From Syngnathus acus (taxonomy: Eukaryota; Chordata; Actinopteri; Syngnathiformes; Syngnathidae): 64,000 bases of DNA. Within the stretch, counting starts at the first letter, position 1. Every line of letters begins with the position of its first letter. Below are positions 53,201 to 60,870 of the stretch, piece after piece. Where the stretch lies: the NCBI RefSeq assembly GCF_901709675.1, contig NC_051098.1:15307464-15371463 (forward strand), given 5' to 3'. The notes below the pieces were generated by a model. That model was given only the letters and a program-made list of their open reading frames with translations. It was not told the DNA's origin and searched no databases. The position numbers were made by a program, and so were the translations under genes.

Positions 53201-56200
53201 CAAGTTACCCTCGTTAAGCGCACCTGCGTGAAAAGTTTTAGCCCCTTTCACGTTCCGCAGGAGCTAAAACTTTTCACGCAGGTGCACTTAACGAGGGAAG
53301 CACACGGACACTCCATTAGGTACACCGCCATTTTCAAGTGTACCTAATAACAGGCCACTTTATTAGGGAAATATCATGGTCAAAGGTCACAGGTGTCAAG
53401 CTCTAATCCTCGGGGCCGCGTTCCAATATGTTTTCCAAGTTACCCTCGTTAAGCGCACCTGCGTGAAAAGTTTTAGCCCCTTTCACGTTCCGCAGGAGCT
53501 AAAACTTTTCACGCAGGTGCACTTAACGAGGGAATCATACGGACACTCCATTAGGTACACCGCCATTTTCAAGTGTACCTAATAACAGGCCACTTTATTA
53601 GGCCAATATCATGGTCAAAGGTCACAGGTGTCAAGCTCTAGTCCTTGGGGCCGCGTTCCAATATGTTTTCCAAGTTACCCTCGTTAAGCGCACCTGCGTG
53701 AAAAGTTTTAGCCCCTTTCACGTTCCGCAGGAGCTAAAACTTTTCACGCAGGTGCACTTAACAAGGGAAGCACACGGACACTCCATTAGGTACACCGCCA
53801 TTTTCAAGTGGACCTAATAACAGGCCACTTTATTAGGGAAATATCATGGTCAAAGGTCACAGGTGTCAAGCTCTAGTCCTCGGGGCCGCGTTCCAATATG
53901 TTTCCCAAGTGACCCTCGTTAAGCGCACCTGCGTGAAAAGTTTTAGCCTCTTTCACGTTCCGCAGGAGCTAAAACTTTTCACGCAGGTGCACTTAACGAG
54001 GGAAGCACACGGACACTCCATTAGGTACACCGCCATTTTCAAGTGTACCTAATAACAGGCCACTTTATTAGGGAAATATCATGGTCAAAGGTCACAGGTG
54101 TCAAGCTCTAGTCCTCGGGGCCGCGTTCCAATATGTTTCCCAAGTGACCCTCGTTAAACACACCTGCGTGAAAAGTTTTAGCTCCTTTCACGGTCCGCAG
54201 GAGCTAAAACTTTTCACGCAGGTGCACTTAACGAGGGAAGCACACGGACACTCCATTAGGTACACCGCCATTTTCAAGTGTACCTAATAACAGGCCACTT
54301 TATTAGGGAACTATCATGGTCAAAGGTCACAGGTATCAAGCGCTAGTCCTCGGGCCACGTTCCAATATGTTTTCCAAGTTACCCTCGTTAAGCGCACCTG
54401 CGTGAAAAGTTTTAGCCCCTTTCACGTTCCGCAGGAGCTAAAACTTTTCACGCAGGTGCACTTAACGAGGGAAGCACACGGACACTCCATTAGGTACACC
54501 GCCATTTTCAAGTGTACCTAATAACAGGCCACTTTATTAGGGAAATATCATGGTCAAAGGTCACAGGTGTCAAGCTCTAGTCCTCGGGGCCGCGTTCCAA
54601 TATGTTTTCCAAGTTACCCTCGTTAAGGGCACCTGCGTGAAAAGTTTTAGCCCCTTTCACGTTCCGCAGGAGCTAAAACTTTTCACGCAGGTGCACTTAA
54701 CGAGGGAAGCACACGGACACTCCATTAGGTACACCGCCATTTTCAAGTGTACCTAATAACAGGCCACTTTATTAGGGAAATATCATGGTCAAAGGTCACA
54801 GGTGTCAAGCTCTAGTCCTCGGGGCCGCGTTCCAATATGTTTCCCAAGTGACCCTCGTTAAGCGCACCTGCGTGAAAAGTTTTAGCCCCTTTCACGTTCC
54901 GCAGGAGCTAAAACTTTTCACGCAGGTGCACTTAACGAGGGAAGCACACGGACACTCCATTAGGTACACCGCCATTTTCAAGTGTACCTAATAACAGGCC
55001 ACTTTATTAGGGAAATATCATGGTCAAAGGTCACAGGTGTCAAGCTCTAGTCCTCGGGGCCGCGTTCCAATATGTTTCCCAAGTGACCCTCGTTAAGCGC
55101 ACCTGCGTGAAAAGTTTTAGCCCCTTTCACGTTCCGCAGGAGCTAAAACTTTTCACGCAGGTGCACTTAACGAGGGAAGCACACGGACACTCCATTAGGT
55201 ACACCGCCATTTTAAAGTGTACCTAATAACAGGCCACTTTATTAGGGAAATATCATAGTCAAAGGTCACAGGTGTCAAGCTCTAGTCCTCGGGGCCGCGT
55301 TCCAATATGTTTTTCAAGTTACCCTCGTGAAAAGATTTTGTTCATTTTCACCTTCTGCAGGAGCTAAAACATTTCACGCAGGTGCACTTAATGCTAAGTG
55401 CCAAGCAGGGAGGCATTTTTAAAGTCTTTGGTATGACCCGGCCGGGGTTTGAACCTACCACCTTCCAGGCTGAGGGTAGACACTCTACTCACCATGCCAC
55501 TGAGTTGGCTCAAACAATTGAAATGAGTGTTCCACTGCAGCGCTGAAGAGGAGGAATTACCTTCCTCAATGAAGATTTGGCTTCACGTCAATTTGTGGAA
55601 AATACACATTAGCTTGATTGTGTTCCTCCCCAATCTAATTTGGACCCTTTGGGATGCTCGAGGATGAAGGAGGTCGTTAGGCCTGTCACTATTATCCTCT
55701 TCTTGCCTCTTGCCCGCATTGAAATGTTAATTCAATGGCCCCTGCAATTTTCCATCTCATCATTCTTTGGCAAAAAGGAAGCCACTCCGAGACAATTTGA
55801 CCGTTTGGGTTTTTTTACACGATTGCTGCAAATCTTCCGGCAGTGACAAAATGACAGGAAAGGTTACCGTGGCATTTTTAGTGGCGCGATGAGATTGAGC
55901 GAGCGCAGGTGCGGTAAATCCACAGCGGGAAGACAAAGCATTGATACGCTGTGTTTGTTTGATTACTCTGCAATTCCTTGCGCTGTACTTCCAGCACAGT
56001 TTATGTAAAGTTCGACACGCCGCATTAAAGCGAGCCGGCTGATGACTACGCGAGCAAAACAAGCGGCGGCGTGTGTCGGTTTTCCAATTGGCTGCGAGGC
56101 CCCCACAGCGTTGTATTCCGCACCTCTGTAAAGATTTTACGACGTCTGTTTTCCTTCACTCGGCCCACCCAAGCGCACAAACAGAGCAGATGACAATTAG

Positions 56201-59200
56201 ACAAAGGCAGGAAGTTCTTTTGTGTAGCAGGTGTAAAGCTCAAACGTGACCTTTGACCCTTGTGAACCTCTTTCAGGCTCACTGAAAATTGCTCAGAGCT
56301 GAAACATTTTGGAATGACTTTGAAATTGAATTGGATGCTATTTAATTTTGTTAGTCACTTTTTATTGTGTTCTCATATGTGTGTGAAGAACCAGGCCTAC
56401 TTCTCTTCTGGCCATCTGGTGGCCACTCCCTCAGATTATGTTCATTGACATTGGTTGGAGACAAGACAGGAAAAGAAAAAAATGTTAGAAAAAGGAGTGG
56501 TAGGAATGATGTGGGAGACGACAGTTTGAGGCAGACGAGCAAAGATGGAAGGAAATGCCTGGCGTGTGTGACGAGTGCCTGGCGAGGCTGAATGGGGTAG
56601 ATAAGACACACATGGGACTGAGACAGGTGAGAAATTTGAGCGGAAATTGGAACTTGTAGTCAAGAGACAGCCCAAATGAAAAAAAAAAAACCCACTCTAG
56701 AATCTTTATCATTGTTCATCACCTTATTGTGTCAAATTATTTTGCGTTTTGTTGAGGTCATGTTGGAGCATCAGTGTTATATGTCGTATGTTTACCACGT
56801 GACTCAAACTAGTACTTAACATTACCGCCTGTAAACGTAGCACAGCACTGTAGAGCTGTTTGTTCTTTGATGCAACAGCACCACCTACTGGTGAAAATAT
56901 GTCTTGTCTTTTATTAAAAAGGCTCCCAGTGAATCTAATTCACACGTTTTGCTGGTTCAGCTGAGTCCACACTTTGTATCACATCTTGTTAAGATGACAC
57001 CCAGCCAAATTAGGAGGCTGCTGCTATAAATACACCGGCCGTGTAAAAGATTGGGAAAATGGTGCCACGGCCTAAAAATAAAATCATAGCTGCCATGACA
57101 ACGCGAAAGTCTTTAATAAAAAAAAATGTTTTCACTTGTGTTTCAGGCCCAAAAGAATGAGAGGGAGTCTATTAGGCAGAAGTTGGCCCTGGGCAGTTTC
57201 TTCGACGATGGACCGGGCATCTACACCAGCTGCAGCAAGAGCGGCAAACCGAGCCTGTCGTCACGGTAACGTGATGTCACTCTCTTATTATTGTCATTCA
57301 GATAAAGACATTACACTTTTTGAACTCGTGAAGCCTCAATCTGTATTTTAACTGGCAAGAGAGTTTGTACAATCTGAGTCATCGCCCTTTAAAGTTCTAT
57401 TTTAATCAGTGCTCTTTGGATGCCCTGCCGCGTGATCAATCAGCCGTGCTTGTAATTACTGCATGGAATAAGCAGATTATTGATCTGCGTTCGGAGCCTC
57501 ATCCACACTTCGTCTAAACAAAAATGAATTTTAACAACCCAGTCGGTGTCATCTGTATTGGACCAGAACCGCCTGCTGCTTCCCGCATTGATCTGCATGG
57601 AGGACAAGCAGGGAGATGATTAAAAACACGCAGCCTGGTTGAGTCAGTCCTCACCCTGCATTATGATGTCATGGAGGCAACTAGGGAGTCTCGTTTGCAT
57701 ATTTTTTTTTCTTTTTTCTAACTACAAAGTGATGCTCAGGGGACACTTCATTAGGTACAGCTAATGGCAGCAGTGGGCTGGGCCTTCAGGGATTTCCTCG
57801 ACTTAATCCATCTTGTAATACCGCCACTATCATGTTGCAATTAAAGTCTAGAAAGCACCAATACTGCAGCAAAATGCAATACAGTGGATTTAATGGACTG
57901 TGTGGGGAGGAGGAGTCGTCTGTTAGAGCCAATTGTCCTTTACATCACAGCAGTATTTTTCATGACCTAAAAATACCCAGCACAATACAAAATTATTGTA
58001 ACTTTTTCGTTATTATTTAGATTATTCATTATTTTTGTATTTATTATTTGTATTTTTTTGTTGGTGCATTTAGTGCTTTCCCTTTTTCAACTCAATTCTG
58101 ATTACGATAAGAATGATGATAAGAATTTTATGAAAAGAATCAATGAACGTGCTTCCTGCAGGCTGCAGAGCGGCATGAACCTCCAGATCTGCTTCGTCAA
58201 CGACAGCGGTAGCGACAAGGACAGCGATGCGGACGACAGCAAGACGGAGACCAGTCTGGACACGCCCCTGTCTCCCATGGTAGGCTCACCTGACACCAGA
58301 CGCGACGAGGACGAGCAGGTCTCTTGGCTTTGGTCCACCTTTTCTGGCCCGTTAACCAATTCCTGGGCTGCAAATGAGGAATGAATTGGAATACGCTCAG
58401 CCAGGCCACGGATGGTTGGACGCATTAACCTCTCGTCAGCCTGAAACACAGTTAACACAAAGCGAGAGAAATGTTCATCCTTACTCTTCTGCTGATTGAA
58501 AGCAATTACCGTCCATGTACATGATTTTATATGGAAAAGTACATTCCAGAAAAGTCATTGTTACTCATTCCACCAAACACGTGATTATTTTTCACCTCAA
58601 CGCAGTCCAAGCAGAGTTCATCCTACTCGGACCGGGACACCACTGAGGAGGACTCCGAGTCCCTGGAGGACATGGACTTCCTGAGTCGGCAGAAGAAGCT
58701 CCAGGCGGAGGCCAAGCTTGCGTTGGCCATGGCCAAGCCCATGGCCAAGATGCAGGTGGAGGTGGAGAAACAGAACCGGAAAAAGTCACCTGTGGTGGAT
58801 CTGGTGAGTGGCACGTTGCTTTTAGTGTTTCTCAAAATATATCGCCAGTAGAATAAACAATTGGTTTATCTTTACCCAAAGATTCTGCAAACTGCACCAC
58901 ATTAAACCTAACAGAGGGTTCAATCATAAAATTGTGCAGCTGGACCTAATATCGTGGCCCGTGGGAATACAAATTGAACAGGCCCTGTCCACTTTATGAT
59001 CATGTCGCAGTGAGGCAGTCTTCATCATTATTTCATCCTTTTTTTTCTGGCTCGCTGCCTCTCATCGGAGCACACGCACGAATAGAGCAACGACGTCATA
59101 CGTACGTACACACGTCGTACTTCCACGTAGATTTGACTTATTCAGGGATGTGGAGGGAGGCCAGGCCCCGCCACATCCATAATTCATCCAGCGGAAAGCA

Positions 59201-60870
59201 CTGACTGGTGCGTTGTGGAAGCGAGCAGCGCTTGACAGTCACAGAGCATCACTGTCACTCAACACACAAACTGAAAGTGGATCATCAAGGTCATGGATGC
59301 CGGAAATATACACTCACACAAAAAACAACATCAAACTGCAGTGGGCAGTGGTCTGTTCAAATGACAGGTTTTTGTGATATTGACACATTATAGCATACAT
59401 GTAAGACTCAGTTTGACCATTAAAAAAAAAGAATAATAAATTAAGAGGGAGTGTAAAAATGTCTGTTAAAAAAATAATCATAATAAAATGTGTTATCTTT
59501 ACAGAAATATTTTTTACGGCCATAATCCCACAATTGTAGTTTAATCTATCCCTCCAGGTGTTGCAGAGTAAAATGTAAAAAGGAAGGCTTAATGATACGT
59601 CACTTTTAAAACAACCCCTCCGCCATGCATATATTTTAGTTGCTCCGTCGAATGCGGAGGTTGAATTCTGGTTGATTTCCTGACACTACATTATGTCATT
59701 CATACCAATAGTGATATCATCCGTCTTGTGACAGAAACACATTTGTCAACAAACTAGAACTACTATCGCCCACTCTTGGTTTTACTGACCACCACCGTGA
59801 CGTCACAAAAATGCGAAAGTGAAACGTTGGGTTCAAACCATACTGTGTGTTTGTTTACCTGTTCTCGCTGGAGAGGAATAAGTAGAACTAACGCAGGCTG
59901 CGTCCACTCATGTGACTTTAGTTATTGTCGATTGAAAACATGCAGTCGTCTTCTCTTTGAATGAAAGCGAAAATACAGCGATCTTTTGGACACCAGAAGG
60001 AAGTCGACGCTGCTGTTACTGTAGTAGAAAGGAACCTGCTGCCCTCTAGCGGCCGCTTGGAACACGACAGGGTCGTCAAGTTCACATTTTTGTGACCCGC
60101 TTCTTAAGGAGCACATCTGATGAGAAATATTTGCACCGCTTCTAGCCATTTTTCCCTCAATTTAAATGTAATCTTTGATGATGTTATCATTGTTACTGTA
60201 TACTGTAGTACAGACCATTTTTTAATTATTATGTTTTTTTGTCTGACAACTATGCGATGGATGTTCTGATCGTTCTACATACACTCTTATACTCACCCAC
60301 ATAAAAAAACATTATCAGTTGTTTCCCAGAATGTTTCATGTTTTAAAGGCTTTTCCTTTGTATTCAATCCGTTGTTTGCTTTGTCTGACAGCTCCCACAC
60401 ATGCCTCACATCAGTGAATGTCTCATGAAAAGAAGCCTGAAGCCCACCGACCTGAGGGACATGACGCTTGGACAACTCCAGGTCATCGTGAACGATCTGC
60501 ACTCCCAGATTGAAAGTGAGTCGGGCGCAATTTCTATGTCCAATAAAACATCATTCGACTTCCATTTTAGCTTGGCGGCGGCCATCGCAGATGTCTGTCT
60601 ATGTATCAAAGTTATGTTTCACCATCTCCCGCCCTGGTGTTGTTTGTGTGTAGGTCTGAACGAGGAGTTGGTCCAGCTACTGGTGGTCAGAGACGAGCTC
60701 CACATGGAACAAGATGCCATGCTGGTTGACATCGAAGACCTCACCAGGTTAGGATTTGATTAGGCTTAAGATTTGGTTTGGTCAGGTCTTATTTTTTTTT
60801 TCTTTGTCTACCCTCCAGGCATGCTGAGAGCCAGCAGAAACATCTGGCTGAGAAGACCCTCTCCAAATAA
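31465..60870 (+). CDS. schip1: schip1 spliced coding region, schwannomin-interacting protein 1
   Basis: The coding sequence is the join 31465-32211, 57147-57265, 58162-58279, 58606-58803, 60392-60515, 60654-60747, 60819-60870. All introns have GT/AG ends and all phases are compatible. The C-terminal 234 residues match the family closely: [20 protein letters not shown], then an acidic Ser/Asp stretch, then [20 protein letters not shown], then the coiled coil ending in [12 protein letters not shown]. In mammals SCHIP1 binds merlin (NF2 product) through this coiled coil. The IQCJ-SCHIP1 fusion form sits at axon initial segments and nodes of Ranvier, where it binds ankyrin-G. The N-terminal half (249 residues from the first large exon) is less conserved, acidic and Ser/Gly-rich. 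First exons are alternative (28,649 or 41,171, possibly IQCJ upstream). Identity is very secure; the choice of 5' exons is not. Confidence 0.93.
33111..33124 (+). promoter_or_regulatory. CTCF-like motif, plus strand
   Basis: CCAGTAGATGGCGG fits the vertebrate CTCF core consensus CCASYAGRKGGCRS at every position. Sequence match only; occupancy is unknown. Confidence 0.4.
34296..34309 (-). promoter_or_regulatory. CTCF-like motif, minus strand
   Basis: On the minus strand CCACCAGGGGGCAG fits CCASYAGRKGGCRS at every position. With the plus-strand motif at 33,111 it forms a convergent pair 1.2 kb apart, just after the large schip1 exon. Confidence 0.45.
35358..35592. mobile_element. hAT-like MITE with 13-bp inverted ends CACTGGCGGAGCT
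   Basis: CACTGGCGGAGCT at 35,358-35,370 and its exact reverse complement AGCTCCGCCAGTG at 35,580-35,592 bound a 235-bp segment containing two C runs (35,394 and 35,552) and an A run. Flanks ATCTGGAG and ATCTGATC are only partly alike, so the target duplication is uncertain. No coding capacity. Confidence 0.5.
35931..35951. repeat. (GT)n short tract
   Basis: About ten GT units. Confidence 0.85.
37479..37564. repeat. (ATGG)n microsatellite, about 21 copies
   Basis: Perfect ATGG repeats over 86 bp. The same 4-bp unit is the tail of the SINE at 18,264, but no SINE body precedes it here. Confidence 0.98.
37846..37876. repeat. (CA)n tract
   Basis: CA repeats with GG and CG interruptions near 37,840-37,856, then a pure run. 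Confidence 0.88.
38275..38448. mobile_element. MITE with 27-bp perfect terminal inverted repeats (ATAAGTCGC family)
   Basis: The left end TACCGTAATTTTCGGACTAT runs into AAGTCGC and is mirrored exactly at the right end, CGACTTATAGTCCGAAAATTACGGTA. TA at each end fits the TA target duplication of the Tc1/mariner (pogo/Tigger-like) superfamily. Internal sequence repeats AGTATAAGTCGC. 174 bp, no coding capacity. A family very common in fish genomes. Confidence 0.8.
40740..41170 (+). promoter_or_regulatory. schip1: Candidate promoter and 5' UTR of short schip1 isoform
   Basis: A pyrimidine-rich stretch (40,740-40,960, many CTCC and TTCCTCC blocks) passes into a more GC-rich leader that ends at the start codon of the alternative exon. 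No TATA box was seen. A two-codon upstream ORF, ATG CAG TGA, occupies 41,159-41,167 and stops three bases before the main ATG at 41,171. That arrangement could lower or condition translation of the short form. The boundary of the transcript is unknown. Confidence 0.35.
41171..41200 (+). CDS. schip1: schip1 alternative first coding exon (short isoform, [10 protein letters not shown])
   Basis: Ten codons, [10 protein letters not shown], end at the donor AAG|GTAGTC. This closely resembles the alternative N-terminus MVHQDNCSYQ that I remember for a short mammalian SCHIP1 isoform, which also splices straight to AQKNERES. Phase 0 matches the acceptor at 57,147. The resulting protein would be 244 residues: these ten plus the shared 234. 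It lacks the 249-residue acidic N-terminal region. The exon lies 9.0 kb downstream of the large exon and 15.9 kb upstream of the next, so it needs its own promoter. Confidence 0.8.
42536..42561. repeat. (GAAA)n short tract
   Basis: About six AAAG units. Confidence 0.85.
42667..42685. repeat. (CA)n short tract
   Basis: Nine CA units. Confidence 0.85.
42748..42905. repeat. AT-rich block, 99-bp duplication
   Basis: TCTATAAATATATTTTATAT then TAGATTTTATTATATA occurs at 42,763 and 42,862. GGGACATAATTATT marks the join between the copies, echoing GGAACATAACAATTATTA at 42,735. Confidence 0.75.
44104..45607 (+). mobile_element. Non-autonomous Helentron/HINE-like element with 134-bp minisatellite
   Basis: GTGTGAAGGTGAA at 44,113 and 44,163 is matched in perfect inverted orientation by TTCACCTTCACAC at 45,554-45,566. 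Inside lies a CT/AC-rich minisatellite. Twenty-four bases before the right end is the perfect palindrome GAATTGCAATTC (45,580-45,591), which overlaps CTAG followed by T. SubTIRs, a central tandem array and a 3' hairpin are the hallmarks of Helentron-associated elements (HINEs). A 10-bp direct repeat TTATTGTTAG flanks the whole (44,104 and 45,598). No coding capacity. The class is inference; the repeat nature is plain. Confidence 0.5.
44560..45545 (+). repeat. 134-bp pyrimidine-rich minisatellite, about 7 units
   Basis: The motif ACCGATTCAACCCATTCC recurs at 44,701, 44,835, 44,969, 45,103, 45,237 and 45,371 at exact 134-bp spacing. Flanking diverged units begin at 44,560 (141 bp) and 45,533 (162 bp). 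Each unit also contains ATCTTTTATTTTGAAATTCA and CCCTTCTCATTTCTAC. Units are more than 95% identical in the middle and diverge at the edges, the pattern expected from unequal exchange. Confidence 0.9.
46948..47105 (+). repeat. Dispersed repeat, copy 3
   Basis: TACAATGGTTATAAAAAGTC then TGCACACCCCTGTTAG, followed by an A run, ACCTCAATTGAAATTTTGTC, and GGTTGCACAAGTGTGCACACCC. It shares head and tail with the copy at 1,118 and is the most complete of the three. Confidence 0.55.
50017..50136 (+). rRNA. 5S rRNA-like gene (near-intact orphon copy)
   Basis: About 120 bases begin GCTTACGGCCATAC and end GGTGCTGTAAGC, followed by a run of twelve or so T (an RNA polymerase III terminator). The internal promoter is preserved: box A AAGCTAAGCAGGG and box C TGGATGGGAGACCGCC are identical to the vertebrate 5S gene as I remember it. 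About ten substitutions occur, mostly in the first half (CAACCTTGAGGATGCCAGATC for CACCCTGAGCACGCCCGATC-type sequence), so it is either a variant or a recently silenced copy. It stands alone inside a schip1 intron with no tandem array of intact copies, hence an orphon or retro-inserted copy. No target-site duplication was seen. Confidence 0.8.
50376..50491 (+). pseudogene. Decayed 5S rRNA-like copy
   Basis: GGACCTGGTTGTGACATGGA, then TGGTAGACGTTTAGGGAATA and CCAGATGCTGAAAG align in order with the 3' half of 5S rRNA (GGGCCTGGTTAGTACTTGGATG...GAATACCAGGTGCTGTAAG). Weaker similarity (TCTTGGAAGAAAG against TCTCGGAAGCTAAG) extends upstream. The offset from the near-intact copy is about 358 bp. Boxes A and C are both damaged and there is no T-run terminator. 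It could alternatively be the head of a 5S-derived SINE (SINE3-like). Confidence 0.5.
50505..50590 (+). repeat. Dispersed fish repeat tail (CAGTAGGTG...CAACGAAGAAGAA)
   Basis: CCAGTAGGTGTCGGTAATGC followed by CCACCTCGCTGTAAAA and CAACGAAGAAGAA is a configuration I recognise as recurrent in fish genomes. It directly follows the decayed 5S-like copy, so the two may form one composite element. Family name not assigned. Confidence 0.4.
51479..51738 (+). repeat. Two direct copies of a CRE + CCAAT + GC-box cassette
   Basis: Two about 102-bp copies (51,479-51,580 and 51,636-51,738, offset about 157 bp) are roughly 93% identical by eye. Each has CTGAAAATGAC, GTGTACCTAATA, the palindromic CRE TGACGTCA (51,516 and 51,674), a CCAAT box in AGCCAATCAG (51,536 and 51,694) and GGGGGTGAGGGCGGGTGTGG. 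Between them is a reverse-complement piece of the tandem unit that follows (AATGAAGTGGCCTGTTATTA). The cassette abuts the 5' end of the hairpin array. Confidence 0.7.
51733..55391 (+). repeat. 235-bp tandem array, 16 units, each unit a long hairpin
   Basis: Unit starts, marked by the ATCATGGTCAAAGG motif, fall at 51,968, 52,203, 52,438, 52,672, 52,907, 53,141, 53,376, 53,611, 53,846, 54,081, 54,316, 54,550, 54,785, 55,020 and 55,255, with one earlier unit from about 51,739: period 235, or 234 in one variant. Each unit has a near-perfect inverted repeat: left arm begins CCCTCGTTAAGCGCACCTGC and right arm ends CAGGTGCACTTAACGAGGG (35-bp arms, one mismatch, 20-nt loop). A second small inverted repeat follows, TTAGGTACAC...GTGTACCTAA. 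Adjacent units are about 95% or more identical. The first unit begins CAGGGGTGTCGACCTCCAGT, like ends of fish hAT-type elements, so the array probably arose by amplification of a palindromic non-autonomous transposon. A 68-codon frame runs through most units but has no recognisable protein features and is a by-product of periodicity. Confidence 0.92.
55388..55512 (-). mobile_element. tRNA-derived SINE, 5' fragment on minus strand
   Basis: Read on the minus strand, it has a tRNA-like head: CAGTGGCATGGTGAGTAGAG (box A region), then a box B GGTTCAAACCC at 55,455-55,445, then CCGGCCGGGTCATACCAAAG and TGCCTCCCTGCTTGGCACT. This matches the start of a widespread fish SINE as I remember it. The 3' part is missing: similarity ends at the right edge of the 235-bp array, so the two elements are abutted. 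Confidence 0.65.
57147..57265 (+). CDS. schip1: schip1 shared exon encoding [21 protein letters not shown] block
   Basis: The acceptor is TGTTTCAG, the donor GTAACG; 119 nt, entered in phase 0 and left after two bases of an Arg codon. It encodes [20 protein letters not shown], then [19 protein letters not shown], essentially invariant among vertebrate SCHIP1 proteins as I remember them. It is the first exon common to the long and short forms. The region between this acceptor and the exon at 41,171 is 15.9 kb and contains most of the repeats described below. Confidence 0.95.
57266..58161 (+). other. schip1: schip1 intron with solo copy of an array sub-motif
   Basis: 896 bp. GGACACTTCATTAGGTACAG at 57,740-57,759 resembles the GGACACTCCATTAGGTACAC of every 235-bp unit; otherwise nothing is seen. 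Confidence 0.6.
58162..58279 (+). CDS. schip1: schip1 exon with acidic Ser/Asp (CK2-type) stretch
   Basis: 118 nt; the first base completes the Arg codon begun in the previous exon and the exon then ends in phase 0 at ATG|GTAGGC. It encodes [20 protein letters not shown] followed by [19 protein letters not shown]. Several Ser/Thr are followed by acidic residues at +3, as in casein kinase 2 sites. In mammals CK2-type phosphorylation of this region of IQCJ-SCHIP1 is linked to ankyrin-G binding. The exon can be read through for another 100 bp ([14 protein letters not shown]...), but the family continues directly with [11 protein letters not shown] of the next exon, so the GT at 58,280 is used. 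Confidence 0.95.
58606..58803 (+). CDS. schip1: schip1 exon encoding [11 protein letters not shown] to KKSPVVDL
   Basis: The acceptor is CAACGCAG, the donor GTGAGT; 198 nt, 66 codons, phase 0 at both ends. It encodes [20 protein letters not shown], then [20 protein letters not shown] and [20 protein letters not shown]. The first part is acidic and Ser-rich. The second is an Ala/Lys/Gln helical segment of the kind that precedes the coiled coil. The only differences from remembered mammalian protein are conservative (for example LEDMDFLSR for LDDMDFLTR). Confidence 0.95.
58804..60391 (+). other. schip1: schip1 intron, nothing recognised
   Basis: 1,588 bp of unremarkable AT-rich sequence between two secure exons. 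No repeat or extra exon seen. Confidence 0.8.
60392..60515 (+). CDS. schip1: schip1 exon encoding [20 protein letters not shown], start of coiled coil
   Basis: The acceptor is TCTGACAG, the donor GTGAGT; 124 nt, phase 0 in, phase 1 out. It encodes [20 protein letters not shown], then [20 protein letters not shown] and E. From TLGQLQVIV onward, heptad-spaced Leu/Ile/Val begin the C-terminal coiled coil that mediates self-association and merlin binding in mammals. The intron before it (1,588 bp) contains no recognisable feature. Confidence 0.95.
60654..60747 (+). CDS. schip1: schip1 exon encoding [20 protein letters not shown], coiled-coil core
   Basis: 94 nt after a 138-bp intron; the first two bases complete a Ser codon and the last two begin an Arg codon. 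It encodes [20 protein letters not shown] followed by [10 protein letters not shown]. Leucines at heptad spacing ([19 protein letters not shown]) continue the coiled coil without a break. The donor is AG|GTTAGG. Confidence 0.95.
60819..60870 (+). CDS. schip1: schip1 terminal coding exon, [16 protein letters not shown]-stop
   Basis: After a 71-bp intron with a long T tract and acceptor CCCTCCAG, 52 nt complete an Arg codon and encode [16 protein letters not shown] with TAA at 60,868-60,870. Mammalian SCHIP1 ends [16 protein letters not shown], so the C-terminus is full length and not truncated. Confidence 0.95.

Larger units (their letters stand above)
41201..57146 (+). other. schip1: schip1 intron between alternative first exon and shared exons
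   Basis: 15.9 kb, the most repeat-rich part of the window: AT block (42,748), HINE-like element (44,104), dispersed repeat (46,948), 5S-like pair (50,017), hairpin array (51,733) and SINE fragment (55,388). Stretches 47,106-50,016 and 55,513-57,146 show nothing recognisable. Confidence 0.8.

Noticed and set aside
51968-55226. Repeated 68-codon open frames ([13 protein letters not shown]...) as a tandem gene family
   Set aside because: They follow the 235-bp repeat period exactly, cross a hairpin, contain no recognisable domain, and are broken in the 234-bp units; changes show no preference for third codon positions by eye.
58280-58381. Read-through extension [14 protein letters not shown] after the acidic exon
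   Set aside because: Good donor at 58,280 and the known protein goes straight to [11 protein letters not shown]; kept only as a possible intron-retention form.
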